Both the position numbers and the translations under genes were made by a program. Positions 23,531-35,774 of a stretch of DNA of 64,000 nucleotides are shown piece after piece. Source of the DNA: Rhizomys pruinosus (taxonomy: Eukaryota > Chordata > Mammalia > Rodentia > Spalacidae); the NCBI GenBank assembly GCA_009823505.1, contig VZQC01013830.1:1312975-1376974 (forward strand), read 5' to 3'. Position 1 is the first letter of the stretch. Every line of letters starts with the position of its first letter. The notes beneath the pieces were generated by a model that saw only the letters and a program-made list of their open reading frames with translations, was not told the DNA's origin and did no database searches.

Positions 23531-26045
23531 ACAGACAGGAAGAAGTAATAAAAATCAGAGCAGAAATCAATGAAATAGAAACAAAGAAAACAATACAAAG
23601 AATCAATGAATCCAAAAGCTGGTTCTTTGAAAGGATAAGCAAGATAGACAGACCTCTAGCCCAGTTAATCAAAAGAAAGAAAGTGCAACTCCAAAATCAA
23701 TAGTATTTATGATTGAAAAGGGAAACATCACAACAGACAAAGAAAAGATCCAGACAATCATACGAGAATACTTCAAAAACCTATACTCTACTAAATTTGA
23801 AAACCTAAGAGAAATGGATGAATATCTGAAATCCTGGGGATTAACAAAGCTTAACCAAGAAGAGATTGACAGTTTAAACAGACCCATAATATTTGAGGAA
23901 ATTGAAAATGTAATAAAAAACCTCCCAACTGAAAAAAACCCAGGCCCAGATGGTTTCACAGAAGAATTCTATAAAACATTTAAAGAGGTCTTATAACCAT
24001 TACTACTCAAACTGTTCAAAAGGATACAAACAGAGGGAAATCTCCCAAATTGCTTCCATGAAGCCAGTATCACTCTAATATCAAAACCAGACAAGGACAC
24101 AACCAAAAAAGAAAACTATAGATCCATCTCATTAATGAATATAGATGCAGAAAATTCTCAACAAAATACTTGCAAATCACATACAGACTCACATCAAAAA
24201 GATCATCCATCATGACCAAGTTGGATTCATACCAGAGATACAGGGATGGTTCAACATATGTAAATCAATAAATAACATAAAACACATAAATGGTCTGACA
24301 GACAAAAATCACAGATAATGATCATCTCAATTAATGCAGAAAAGCCTTTGAGGAGATCCAGCATCCCTTCATGTTTAAAGTTCTAGAGGGAATTAGACTG
24401 AAGGGAACATTCCTAAACATAATCAAAACCATATACAACAAACCCACAGCTAATGTCATCCTAAATGGAGAAAAATTAGAAGCATTCCCTTTAAAGATGG
24501 AAATTAAACTCCCACCTCTCACCCTGTACAAAAATCAACCCCAAGTGGATCAACATGAAACGTGAAACTCTGAAGGTGATAGAAGAAGATATTGGCAGCA
24601 ACCTAAAAGACATAGGCATGGGAAAAGACTTTCTAAATCAAACAGTAGCTGTGCAGGAAATAAGGTGAACAATTGACAAGTGGGACCTCATCAAACTCAA
24701 AAGCTTCTGTACACCAAAAGAAACAATCAAGAAATGAAGAGAAAACACACAGAGTGGGAGGAAACCTTCACCACTGATACATCTGACAGAGCATTAATAT
24801 CCAGAATATATAAACTACTCAAAAAACAAAGAAGTAAGAAAGCAAATTACCTACTCAAAAGATGGAGTAAAGAGCTGAATGGAGACTTCACCAGTGAGGA
24901 AGTAAAGATGGTTGAGAAACATCTTAAAAAGTATCACTCCCTTAAAGATCAGCTTTCCCTTACACAGAAGTAATCAGATGCCAATAGTTCTTTGGCTAAG
25001 GAAATGCAAATTAAAGCCACTCTAAGATATTATCTCACTCCAATAAGACTGGCTAAGATCAAGAAAACACAAGACACCAAATGCTGGAGAAGTTGTGGGG
25101 AAAGGGGAATACTCATCCACTGCTGGTGGGAATGTAAACTGGTACAACCACCCTGGAAAGCAGTGTGAGAACCCTTAAAAGACTCAAAATGAGCCTACCA
25201 CCTGACCCAGCCATACCACTTCTGGGTATATATCCACCATACTCATTTTACTGTAAAGATACATGCACATCAATGTTTATTGCAGCTCTCTTCACAGTAT
25301 CGAAGAGCTGGAACCAACCTAAATGCCCCTCAACTGATGAGTGGATAACAAAAATGTGGATAACACAGTGGAATTATATTCAGCAATAAAGAAAGATGAC
25401 ATCATGAACCTTGCAAGTAAATGGGTGGAACTTGAAGCCATTATGCTAAGTGAAGTAACACAGTCCCAGAAAAACAAACAATGGTTTCCCTCATTTGTGG
25501 ATGCTAGCACCAAATTCCCAGTTGAAAGACAAGCTGAGCAACATTATTGTTATATTTCTTTTTATCTGAAAGTGACTGTGCTGTTATAATGTGAATCTCT
25601 TAATGGGCTTTAGAATTAACTTACCACTTATATTTAGACAATGTAATTGTGGAATATGGGTGGAAGGCATGTATTCATATTTTAGAGTAATATAAAATTA
25701 AAGGGAAAATGTGACTTCTTAAACATATTTTGGAATTAACATACAGTTTTTTTTGGAGGTCATAATTTTGGTACATATATGATGTTTATATAGACATATT
25801 TTAGAGCAATACAAATGGGAGGGAAGAACAACAACATAAGGACTGGGTCAAAGAACTGACTGAAAACAGTTAAATCTGCCCCAAACAATAAACCTCTGCA
25901 GAGAAAAACTTTAAAAAGACTGAGAGAAAAATGCAAGTCATATATGGCAGAATGCATGAACTGGGGTGGGGTGGGGGGCAGGGAAAAGGGAATATGTCCA
26001 AACTGAACTGAAATACACAAAACATCAATAAAAGTATTTTATTAA
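23531..26045 (+). mobile_element. L1 with internal deletion of the reverse-transcriptase core
   Basis: L1 ORF2 homology begins abruptly at 23531 in the stretch between the endonuclease and RT domains. Open pieces lie at 23509-23703, 23709-23996 and 24371-24565. At about 24495 the frame passes from the RT '[11 protein letters not shown]' segment directly to the far C-terminal [14 protein letters not shown] segment, so the FADD-containing RT core is missing. The C-terminal part (24680-25500) is broken by frameshifts. A 3' UTR of about 500 nt follows, with a G-rich tract at 25963-25990 and aacatcaataaaa. No TSD was found. Confidence 0.85.
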
Positions 26046-26570
26046 AATAAGAGTCTGCAGAGTGTGGGTCCTTGGACAAGACTCCTGTAGTAAACTCCAT
26101 CCACCCAGGGCTCAGGGACCATGTGGAAAAGGGGGTTGAAAGATTGTAAGAGCCAGGGGAGGAGGTGCATGGCCATATGGAAACAGTCTAACAGGCTCCT
26201 GGGACCTGGCTCATACGAACTTACAGCATTAGATTTAGCATGCTCAAGACCCATGCACATTCGATCAGTAAATCAGACAAAACCCAGCATAGAACTGGGT
26301 AAATGAGCAGCGTGCCCCACCCAGTCTTAGCCAAAGAACTATTGGTGTCTGATTACTTCTGGGTAAGGGAAAGCTCATCTTCTTTAAGGCAGTGACTCTA
26401 GATAGGCTGACTAGACACCAGTGGATGAACTTACACTGAGGGACATCTGAGTATACTAACTGGACTTGATAGGCCTTAATATAAATGACAGAATGCATGA
26501 AATCTGGTGGGGGTTTATGGGAAGGGGCTAGAAAGACAATTAAAATGTTTTGTATGATATATACAAAATT
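26046..26570 (+). mobile_element. Old Lx-like L1 3' UTR, right part
   Basis: It contains the rodent L1 3' motifs ggctcagggaccatgtgg, gattgtaagagccaggg, tattggtgtctgattacttctgg and gcagtgactctagataggctgac, ending in an A-rich stretch. It probably continues 22460-23330, split by the younger L1. Confidence 0.5.
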
Positions 26571-29279
26571 AACTAAAAAATAATTAAATTTCTGCTGCTG
26601 GAGCTATCACTCCAGTAGCACACACAAGATGAAATAGAGGTGAATTATTTATTATATGGCTCCTTGTGTGGCCCAGTACAATGAGAGAGAGAGTCCCTGG
26701 GAGCTGTGCAATCTTCTGGTCTTGGCATCAGGTGCTTGTGGTTTTCGGAAGCAGAAGGTGGGACAAATAACCACTTAGGGAATGGAGCTATTTAAACCTC
26801 TTGCTTTTGGCTTAAGGTCTGCAGTTATTTATCTGGCTGGTTATTTGTGGTCAGGCTGGGCTGCAATTGCAAAGACACAGTTGAATGTGACTTTGGGTCC
26901 TGGCCCTGGGATGAGGAGAGAGCAGGCCAGAGGCAGATATCCATGTTTTTCCATCACAGACTCTTTGGGCAGCAGTTGGCCTGGAGCTGTACAGTGACTA
27001 CTCTGGACCTTAACCTTGGAGTGAGCTTCAGTTCATAACACAGATAGCCCATAATTGCCTCTGGTCTGTAATTGTCATTTTTTCTTCCACATTTTTCAGT
27101 GGAATGCACTCAGGGAGTGGCCCTGCAGGACTGGCATGATTTGAAGCATGATTATGTCTTTTGATTCTCAGAGAGTTGGATAATATTGTAGTTACATGGG
27201 AGTAGCTGGAAACAGTGATCAGCGATACTGCTATTATTTATAAACCTCTACATCCCTGTGTGAAGTTTCAGGAGTGTATATCAGGGAAAAGAAAATAAAG
27301 TGGTTGCTCTTAAAATAACCTAATCTAGAGTGTTCACAGAAATGACGGAATGACCAGTTATGTGATGTAGGCCAGATGTCCTCTTCTTTCCCACCACATC
27401 AGCCCTTCAGCTGAGGTTTGTTTGAGCTGAGGTTCAGATGCCCAGAGCTCACACAGCCAGTTCCGACTGAGTCTCCTTGATTTTGGCTGGACCCTTGCTT
27501 TCTCTGCATAGAGCTATTCTCCACACTTCCAGAGATGTTCTTAAAAAAGTCCTTTCTTATTTTTTTTTCTTTTAAGGGGATTTTAATGATTTCTGGAAAG
27601 ATTAAAAGTACATTTTCATTCACAGAAGAAATAGAGACCGCCTAGATATTGTGGATATAAAGCAGAAGAGGGTATGTGCTTGAGTTGGAAGAAGTCTTTA
27701 TAGTATAATGAGGACTGTAGTTGGAAGTTGGAAAGGTGATCTGAACAATACAGGGGAAGGGGGAAGGAAAGGAGGAGAAGACAGATTACCAGGCTCTTGC
27801 ACATCATGCAGGGCAGGTATTTGATCAGATGAGGCAGGTGAGGGTGAGCAAGGCCATCGGTGACCCTGATGGGAATCTGAGGAATTTATTTTCAAGACGA
27901 AATCAGCGTGCGAGCCTGGCTGGGGTGAAAAGAAGTAGAGACTCTCTGACCTTGTCACCATGTAAAGTAGCAACCGCCAAACTACACATCCTGATGTTGC
28001 AAATGTAGCCTTATTTTGCAGATATACGCTCACCGTAACAAAGGCTGTGCTGGGCATCTGCTGAGCTACAGGGGCAGAGCTGTGAGCAGAAGCCCCTTGG
28101 ATTAATTTGGGATTATGTACCAACAAACCCTTCAGAAGCTGCTAGCCACCAAAACTAATACCCAGCAAACCCTGGCAACAGAGTCTTTGTCTTGTCCGCT
28201 TATGAACTCTTGCTAACTGGAAGCTTTGGCTTTCTGCTACTGTCAAGCATCTTGAGAGAGTATAACATGCCCACAAAAAGATCGAAATTCAAAATTCAGA
28301 GTGAATGTTTGTCACTTTTGCACCAATACAAAGTAGAAAGCTGTAAGTTGAGCCATTGTCAGTTAGGGATCCTGTAGTTGTGGCAGAGGAAGACTTTCTA
28401 AGCCTACTGTATTTGTTTCTTGGCCCTTTAACAAAGGAAAGTTCATGAACCCAAGCTAACGTACTCAGAAATGGCACATGGTCATTGAAATGAGTGATAG
28501 ACATATGTGAGGAAACAAGCAAAAGAAAGCGAACACTGCTAACAGGAGGAGGAATTGTTTCAATTATGGTCATTTGCTAATTGTAGATAGATGTTGAAGG
28601 AAGCCTTAGAAAGGGAGAGAGAGAGAGAGAGACCTGTAAGAGACACCAGGAATAGAGAAAGATGACTTAGATTTTCATCACTTAGAGGTTAGGAGGACAG
28701 GGACAGAGGTGGGCTCAGTAAAGATGGGGTAAACAAGATCAAGGTGACCGTCCCAATGAGCAACATCTGGTAGACTCACTTTGTGGAGTAGTCTAGCATT
28801 GAAACTAAGGGTGATAGATGACAACTCAGCTCATTCTGAAGTTGATGGGGCTGTGTTGATGAAAGCTTATCTTTTCTCTTTTTGACTTTTAAATCATTTC
28901 TGTACTGATTGCCTCTACTACCTGCCCCGGAAGTTGATGAGAGTAGTGGGAGTTTGCTGGGTGTTTAATAAGCATATCATGTTTATTCCTCAGCTTCTGG
29001 TGTTGCCCCTGGAGGCAAGGTCCTGGGGAGACTACCAGGTACATTGCAGGTCAGGCTGTGTGGGTCTTCGGAGTGTACCAAGCCTAGTCCAAGGGCTTCT
29101 GAGAGCCTGCCAGGATGAGACAGGAGTTTACGAACAGCTAGATGATATGCAGTTCCCTAAGGCTTGGAGACCCGAGGAGCAGTGTCTTGGAAGTGCATTT
29201 TCCCTGGAGAAAATGTTATCAACAACCAGCAAAGTAGACGTTATTTATAGTATGATCTGGTGATTCTCCATGCAGACGT
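26571..29279. other. Unassigned intron
   Basis: A (GA)n run lies at about 28615-28633. The 142-codon minus ORF at 27698-28126 and the other short ORFs have no recognised product or splice context. The stretch at 26590-26850 may be an unrecognised old repeat. Confidence 0.45.
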
Positions 29280-29350
29280 CTCCCCAGACAATCTTCTTCA
29301 CAAATGTATAGGAAACTGTGCAGGGTAACATTCATTACAACATTGCCTAT
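29280..29350 (+). mobile_element. Ancient L1 C-terminal remnant, left part
   Basis: The text cttcacaaatgtataggaaactgtgcagggtaacattcattacaacattgcctataacaac follows the ORF2 C-terminal region of old mammalian L1s. The likely continuation is at 29725-29935. Confidence 0.4.
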
Positions 29351-29394
29351 AACAACAGGCTTTATTTATTTTAGTGATTTTCTTTGGGGAAGGG

Positions 29395-29485
29395 AGGAGT
29401 TGAGATAGACTTTCTTTGTACATATGGTTGGCCTTGAAATTGAGATTCTCCCTTCTCAGCCTTCTAAATGGTGAGATCATAGAAC
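29395..29485 (-). mobile_element. Old B1-type fragment, minus strand
   Basis: ttgagatagactttctttgtac, ggttggccttgaaattgagattctcc and tctcagccttctaaatgg follow antisense B1 with a deletion. It is strongly decayed. Confidence 0.5.
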
Positions 29486-29507
29486 TTCTGGTGGAATTAG
29501 CAGATTA

Positions 29508-29720
29508 TTTTTTTTAAAGCATGCTCTCATATATCCTAGGCTAGCTTCACACTGTCTACATAGCCAAAGATGACCATAAACCTCTGATCCTTGTACTTCC
29601 ACCACTGGAGTGCTGGGATTACAGACATGAGCCACTGCATCTGGTTTATGTGGTGCTGGGAATCAAACCCAAGTGCATGCTAAGCTCATAGTCTACCAGC
29701 TGAGCTATATCCTCATCCCT
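29508..29720 (-). mobile_element. B4 SINE, minus strand
   Basis: A B1-like half (atatcctaggctagcttcacactg, ggagtgctgggattacagacatgagccac) is followed by an ID/tRNA-like half (gtgctgggaatcaaacccaagtgcatgctaagctcat, agctgagctatatcctcatccc). In element orientation this is tRNA head plus B1 body, as in B4. Confidence 0.75.
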
Positions 29721-29724
29721 GCAA

Positions 29725-29935
29725 TACCAGATTTGGAAAGAAACAGAAGGAAAAAATATTTAAAATACATTAATGGTTAAGTGGACAGTGGTATTTTCAT
29801 GAACTGAAATGTTATGCAGCGTGAATGAATGATTGCTCAGTATGTCAACAGGGATCTATCTCAAGGCCTGCACGCTGGGTATAGTAAACAAGCTGCAGTG
29901 TATCTGATGTGATGGTCTCTATAAAAATGTAAAAG
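29725..29935 (+). mobile_element. Ancient L1 C-terminal remnant, right part
   Basis: ggttaagtggacagtggtattttcatgaactgaaatgttatgcagcgtgaatgaatg corresponds to the conserved old-L1 'aatactatgcagc' region. It is interrupted upstream by the B4. Confidence 0.4.
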
Positions 29936-30140
29936 AGCAACCGGGGAGGTGGCTCAGTAGGTGAAAGACTTGGTGTACAAACGTGAGGACCTGAGTGCAG
30001 AGCTCTCCCACTCACCTAAAAGGCTGTGTGCAGTGACGTATGTCTGTAATCTCAGAACTGGGGAGCTGGGGAAAGGAAGACTGTTGGGGGTCACTGGCCC
30101 GGCCAATCTAGTCAAATTGATCAACTCCAGGTTCAAAAAG
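29936..30140 (+). mobile_element. B4A-like SINE
   Basis: Head ggggaggtggctcagtaggtgaaagacttgg, acgtgaggacctgagtgcagagctctcc (B-box region), then a B1-like half gtgcagtgacgtatgtctgtaatctcagaactgggg and tcactggcccggccaatctag. It abuts the L1 3' UTR that follows. Confidence 0.7.
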
Positions 30141-30560
30141 ACAATTTCCGTAAAAAAACCATTCCCCACTGGACCTCACAGCAGCTGTGGTTGCTTATGT
30201 AAGACCTGCACAAGAACAAGCCAGCCGAAATCTCAGCCTGGATCGGGGAAGCACTCCTGAAGTTGAGCCCTAGCTGAGGAGCCTTTGGAAATTCCTGGCT
30301 ACTGGGGGAAAGTTAGTTTTTTCATGAATCATGTGGCTCCTCCGAGTCTACATGTGCTCCAGTAGATGGTCCTACACCCATGCACATAGACGCAGCCTTA
30401 ATGGACTCAGTGAGTTCAAAAATGGCACAGGAAGTTGAGAGGGAAAAGTGGGGTAGGGGGATAGGAGGGAATTGTGGAGAGGGAGAAGGAATAGATGTCA
30501 TCAAAATGCTTTATATGCATATATGAAATTCTCACACACTATAAAAAGAGAAAGCAAAAC
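30141..30560 (+). mobile_element. Lx-like L1 3' UTR
   Basis: Recognisable order: cacagcagctgtggttgctta, gacctgcacaagaacaagccagcc, ccctagctgaggagccttt, ctacatgtgctccagtagatgg, acccatgcacatag, atggactcagtgag, a purine-rich tract near 30436-30490 and atatgcatatatgaaattctc. There is no ORF. Confidence 0.7.
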
Positions 30561-30838
30561 AACAATAACAGAAATAAAGAAAGAAAGCAACAGGGATATT
30601 TTGGCACAATAAAACAACACATCCTGGCCAGCATGTACATATGGTAGACTGTAATGAGGAAGACACCTCTGGTCTCCCCAGATACACACACGTCCACATG
30701 CATACACACATACATGTGTATATATCCACAGGAGCACTGCACACTCATACAGCACTACACACATAAATGTGAAAACACTTAAAAAGTTGTACGTTGTTTA
30801 CAAATACAGTTATTTTATTTTTTATTTTTGGTCTTTTT

Positions 30839-30882
30839 TAAATTAATTAATTAGCTAATTAATTAATTAATTAATTAATTTT
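30839..30882. repeat. (TTAA)n tract in a B1 tail
   Basis: Self-complementary ttaattaa units with one gcta interruption. It probably arose from the A-rich tail of the inner B1. Confidence 0.85.
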
Positions 30883-31030
30883 TGGGGGTGTTTTTCGAGA
30901 CAGTGTCTCCCTGTAGCTCCAACTGTCCTGGAACTTGCTCTGTAGACCAGGCTGGCCTTGAACTCACAAAGATCTGCCTGCCTCTGCCTCCCGAGTGCTA
31001 GGATTAAAGGCGTGTGCCACCATGCCCGGC
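30839..31030 (-). mobile_element. B1 SINE nested in the tail of another B1
   Basis: It is bounded by perfect 16-bp TSDs, tatttttggtcttttt, at 30823-30838 and 31031-31046. The body (cgagacagtgtctccctgtagc ... gtgtgccaccatgcccggc) is close to consensus and keeps CpGs. The tail has become a TTAA repeat. Confidence 0.95.
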
Positions 31031-31195
31031 TATTTTTGGTCTTTTTGAGAAAGTGTCTCCTTGTAGCCCCAGCTGGCCTGGAACTCGCTATGTAGATCAG
31101 GATGGTATTGAACTCACAGAGATCCGCCTGCCTCTGCCTCCCGAATGCTAGGATTAAAGGTGTGCACCCTCACACCCAGCACAAATACAGTTATT

Positions 31196-33850
31196 AATTC
31201 TGGTAATTGCCATATAATTGTTAGCTCATTGTGTTTTTCATTGTTTTGGCAATAGCTAAGGAAAACATGTAGAACAGATGAGAAATGACAGAATGTATAC
31301 ACATATACACACAGAGGTGGCCCACCCCCTAGTGTTGAAACACAGCTGGAGTTACCTGAGCTTAGGCACAAACTTCAGAGTCCCATTGCAGTGCTTGTCT
31401 CAGAAGCCACCTTTCAGGTTAGTTATGCATACAGAGCACTTCAACATGCAAGTTGGCAAAGTGCCAGGCTGCAGAAGGCAGTCAGTGCACATGAGTCCAC
31501 GTTTCAGAGTTTGGAACTCTCTAATTTGATAAAGCTAGTGTCTAGATTGGGGAGGCTAACTTTTACCATCATGAAATGAGCCTGGTTTCTTTAAGTGACA
31601 TGCCTGCTTCCCTGGCAGATGTCAGGAGCCTCAAGATAAAGAAAACCTTGCTTTCTCTTCAGAATAAGTTCTGCAGGCACAGCTGTGTTGGCAACAAGGC
31701 CAAGAGTGGTCCCTGCCATCTGCCCTCTCCCCAGGCCAAATGGGCCCACAGAACACTGTGCTAGAGAGAGTGTACCGCAGTCATGTGGGAAAGGACAGAG
31801 TCAAGGGCACCTTTGATTCCACAGGCTTGCTGGCTCCTTGAGGTGTCTTCAATGAGTGGTACTTGCTTCTGTCAGCCTGAATGAGCAGAAACTGCCAGAG
31901 GCCTGGAGGAAGCTGAGACGTAGAGTGCGTCCTTTGTTGGGAAGTCCCTACTCTCAGCAGCCAGTTCTGGAAAAAGAGCAAAGTCAGTGTGAATCTGCGT
32001 GCAGCTTGCGAAAAGAGAGACTGCATGGTGTTGAGCAGGCCGCCTTTGATGAGGGCTATTTGGATTCTGGAAGGGGGTTTGTTGTGACATCAGTCATGCA
32101 GGGAGCCCTGAGAATTTAGTTCTTACAAGATATTTGCTGTAGATAGGATGAGGAAAGTTGCTGCTTGCAAAACAGCTTAGCACTAGGTTGTTGAGATAAT
32201 AAAATTTAAGGTCCAAAAGGAGGCTTAGGATGATCTGAGTTAAATGTTTCATGCTAACAGTAGAGTGGGATATGGCAAATATTATCTTCTCCATTCATTT
32301 GCCATCAGCTCCCCTGTATTGTGTTTTAACTAAGTGTTGACCTTGAGAATTTTCTAGAGAGCTTAACTTTAACAAGAATTGCAGTAAGTCACTTTCCCAG
32401 GAATCCCCCCAGCCTCAGTAACTTCTGTCATCAGTTAATATCTGATCATCCTAGCCTGTATTCAGCAAGAATCCAATGATGTCTGTCTAGCAGATACTGC
32501 CCTACTCTTGATATTTTCCACCCTCTGATCCTCAATCATGCTTCTTGGCTTTTAATTTTCTTTGTTGCATTTGGAGTTAGCCACCTACCTTCCTCCTACT
32601 GTAAAACTCCCATTGCAATAACCCTCATGAGTGCTGCAGTGGTCCTCAGTAAAACTGCCCTAACCTTTTTAATAAGTATCACAAGACTTTTTTCTCCCAC
32701 AGGCTTAGAGAAATGGCTTGTCCAGGGCTGTACTTTTGAGTAAATTTCAGAATAAGTTTTAAAGTCTAGATTGTCAGCCTCCAAGTCCAATGCTCTTTTC
32801 TGGTATTTTTACTGATTTTATGCTATAAGAAATGTAGATTAATTATTTACAATGTTTTATTTCCATTAATAAAAGCATGCATCTCATAGCATCTAGATCT
32901 CAGAGTTGTCTGCTATCCTGCCCTGGAGAGCAGTGCTGCTCAGGGTGATGGGCTGATGGGGTATTTAACCTTGATTCTAATATGAGTGAATTGCAGATCC
33001 TTCCCTGGCACCAGATGCTGCCGGAGTGCACCAGTCTGTAACAGTTGTGCCAGCATCCACAGCATCAAGTGTGATTTCTAGGCATGGCTGTGTGTTAAGT
33101 CACTGCTTAACCTTAGCAGTTGGTTAAAGCCTTGTGAGTGGGTTTAGACAAGCCCATTCATTCAGTCTCACAAATAAATACAAAGTAAAGCAGTACAAAG
33201 CCAATTTATTCAGCACTTGCTGTGTACCAAGCATGATATAAAGCACCAGGGCTGTTATGTGAAGTGATTCTTGTCCACAGGGAGTTAAAGTCAAAGAAGA
33301 GGTCTCAGAATTAAGATAATATATCTGGAACAATAGTATAGGCACTAAAATAGGAACATGTAAAAAGACACAGAGGAGCACAAAGGAATTGTGATTAATT
33401 TCCCTGTAGGAAAGTTTCAAGAGGGATGATATTAGAGTTAGACATTGGAACTTACAGCAAAAGTTTTCAAGAAGAGGAAATAGATGATGGCTGCTTCATA
33501 GAGCTTCAAAGGGAAGGACGTGCACAGAAACGGGGGCGGAAAGTGCAGGGCGTGTTTAGGAAAGTTCAACAAGGCTGGTGAGAAAGAAGCATAGGAATAA
33601 GTGACTGTGATGGGTCCAGTAATGGAGGTGGAAGCCAACATTTTCTACACTAAGCCTGTTAGATAAAGCTGGCCTGTGTGCATATTGTAGGTCATTACTA
33701 ACAGTGGGCCAGGCAGACATATCTGGAGGGTATAGTATAGCTTAAAAGCAGCATGGAGGCTAGGCTTGTGTGGGGAGAACAAGAATATCGTCCAAGGAGA
33801 GGACTGTGGCAAAGGTGATAATGCATGAGCCCCAAGATGCAAGCTATTTA
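31196..33850. other. Unassigned intron
   Basis: No gene was recognised. A possible MIR/L2 scrap (cagcacttgctgtgtaccaagcatga) lies near 33210. Short ORFs here have no splice context. Confidence 0.45.
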
Positions 33851-33869
33851 GAAAACAAAAATCATTAAA

Positions 33870-33914
33870 ACTCAGAGAGAGAGAGAGAGGGAGAGAGAGA
33901 GAGGGAGAGAGAGA
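33870..33914 (+). repeat. (GA)n microsatellite
   Basis: GAGAGA units with occasional GGGA interruptions. A simple repeat. Confidence 0.9.
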
Positions 33915-34239
33915 CTGTTGAGAAATAAAGTCAACGAGAAAGGTTGGGAGTGAGTGCTAGTGTTCTGTGCCTGTGGTAGACAGGAAGTAGAGCATAGGAA
34001 GCCACCAGCTTTTGGAAAGACTGATTTCTAAAGTTAGAATGTGAGGAGTTGGGAGCCTAGGGAGGGATTTGAATACTGACATTAGTTCATTCAGTAAGCA
34101 CACTGATTATACATAATGTGTAAGACCGTGCTTTATATCCTCTGAGGAAAGAGACAGACCTCTTAATTTCTCTTTATTTTTATCGTTTCTCTTTCTTGTA
34201 TTCTCCTTGGCTTGCCATATGTCACGTTTTCATATACTC
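33915..34239. other. Unassigned intron
   Basis: No feature was recognised between the GA repeat and the MIR that follows. Confidence 0.5.
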
Positions 34240-34390
34240 ACAAATTTGGGGGTTTTAAATTGTCCCTATTTTCAGACAAGAAACCTCAAGCTCCAGTAGG
34301 TTAATGGCTTATCTATGACATGGATCTGAGCGCTGCAGATCTGAATGAATCAGATTTCCCTACTTCCAGAGTGTGTGTTCTTCATTCTTA
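34240..34390 (-). mobile_element. MIR SINE, minus strand
   Basis: Antisense MIR core: gtccctattttcagacaagaaacctcaagctccagtaggttaatggcttatctatgacatgg. The edges are approximate. Confidence 0.5.
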
Positions 34391-35737
34391 TCATGTTTTT
34401 TGGTCATGTCCCTTGACCCTGAGGAGCTTACCTTGTGGTTAGGAAACAGATCATAGATCAATTAATCATGACACTCTCAGAGATTCAGAAAAGAGGCGCA
34501 GACAATAAGTACCCAGTGTACAGGATAAAGAATGTCTTCTCATGCAGAGAATAGTGAATGGTATTGGGAAGCCTTGTGGGGCTAGTCCATAAGGGTTATC
34601 ACATGGGCTTCCCAGGCTGGGCTGTGAGCCAGGGCAGGACCAGGTTAGAGTTTAAGGATGGACAAAGGATCACATAAAAGACAAGGTCAGATGGTTACTG
34701 GGATATCAGGATACTAAAACCAAGGAGAGACACAGATTCGGAGTTTGCAACATATTGAGAGGCACAGTGGCTCACGCTTGCAGGTCAACTAATGGCAGGA
34801 CCATCCTAAAGCCCATGTTGGGGAAGAGTGCCATGTGCAGTCTCCAAAGGAAAGTACTAGAACACTGGAGGAAAAGGGCTGATAATACCAGTTTTCTGAA
34901 AAGGGAGAGAGGTGTGTTTAGAGGTTTGATCTGGGCAGAGTGTGGAAGGCAGAAGGGCCACCTGAATCCTACTGTTTGTCACTTTCTTCTCCTTCTGCAC
35001 CATAGAAAGGTGGAAGGCAGGAGAGATAGAGGCCAGTGGTCCACCTTCTTTCACATTTTAAATCTTTCCTTATGGTGTCAACATCAGGTCAATCTTCTGA
35101 AAACTTGGCTCAACAGAGGAACAGGCAGCTAGCAGACAGCTGGGATGAGGAACTACTGGGACCACTTCTGTATCTTTGGCTTTTGACCTGGGACATACCA
35201 TTCATTGTCCCATGTAAACCATCAGAGCCTCTTCCTGGTGTAGCCTCTTTTGATCACTGGAACCCACATGTTCTTGGACAGTTCCTACCCCTCTGAATGC
35301 TCCTTTGCTCCACTCCTAGTGGAGTAGGTGTGAAGGTGGTTACGGCCTAGTGTTGTAGGAAAATTCTAGCATCTCACTCTGTGGTCTCCACTCACAGCTC
35401 CGGGATAGAGGGCTGATTGGTGTGAACTCATACCCCACCCAGAACCCCATACAGAGCTAAGAGTGAGCTGTGTGGGAGGCAGGTGGTCTCCAGCAGCTCC
35501 CTTCAACATATAACTTCACAAAGGGCAGGAAAGTAGGTCTCTGAGAAAAGCTGGGGGAAGGGGAGCGAGCTCAGGAGTAGGAAGATGCATTAGTCTAATT
35601 ACTCTCCTCAAACTAATGGGGCTTTTTATCTCTGAAGAACACTTTCAAGCACTCATGTGATTTGGGAACAAAGATGCAGGTTGAATTGCTGGGGGACTGG
35701 CTTCCCTTTAAATATAATTCTTCATTTGATGAAACAA
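34391..35737. other. Intron upstream of the SORCS exon, unassigned
   Basis: No repeat was recognised. The 125-codon ORF at 34755-35132 has no recognisable product. This is the stretch in which splicing signals of the following exon would lie. Confidence 0.5.
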
Positions 35738-35774
35738 TCTCTCCCTGTTTGCTTTTCTCTCTTTCTTACTGCAG
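35738..35774 (+). promoter_or_regulatory. 3' splice site and polypyrimidine tract of the SORCS exon
   Basis: A long C/T-rich run (tctctccctgtttgc, then ttttctctctttctta) leads directly into ctgcag. It is a strong U2-type acceptor, and together with gtaaga at 35875 it defines the only well-supported exon in the window. Confidence 0.8.

Larger units (their letters stand above)
30815..31180 (-). mobile_element. B1 SINE, minus strand, split by a second B1 in its tail
   Basis: The outer element is bounded by perfect 15-bp TSDs, acaaatacagttatt, at 30800-30814 and 31181-31195. Its body is 31047-31180 (gagaaagtgtctcc, tggcctggaactcgc, cctcccgaatgctaggattaaagg). Its T-rich tail is interrupted by the inner B1 at 30839-31030. 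Confidence 0.95.
1..35774 (+). other. Upstream intron of the SORCS gene (partial)
   Basis: No convincing coding exon precedes 35775. Long ORFs in this stretch are repeat-derived or lack splice signals and recognisable domains. The intron start lies outside the window, so its length is at least 35.7 kb. The assignment as intron is inferred from the single exon and from the known large introns of SORCS genes. Confidence 0.7.

Noticed and set aside
31856..32119. Overlapping ORFs around 31.8-32.1 kb
   Set aside because: Short, with no domain and no splice signals in phase with the SORCS exon.
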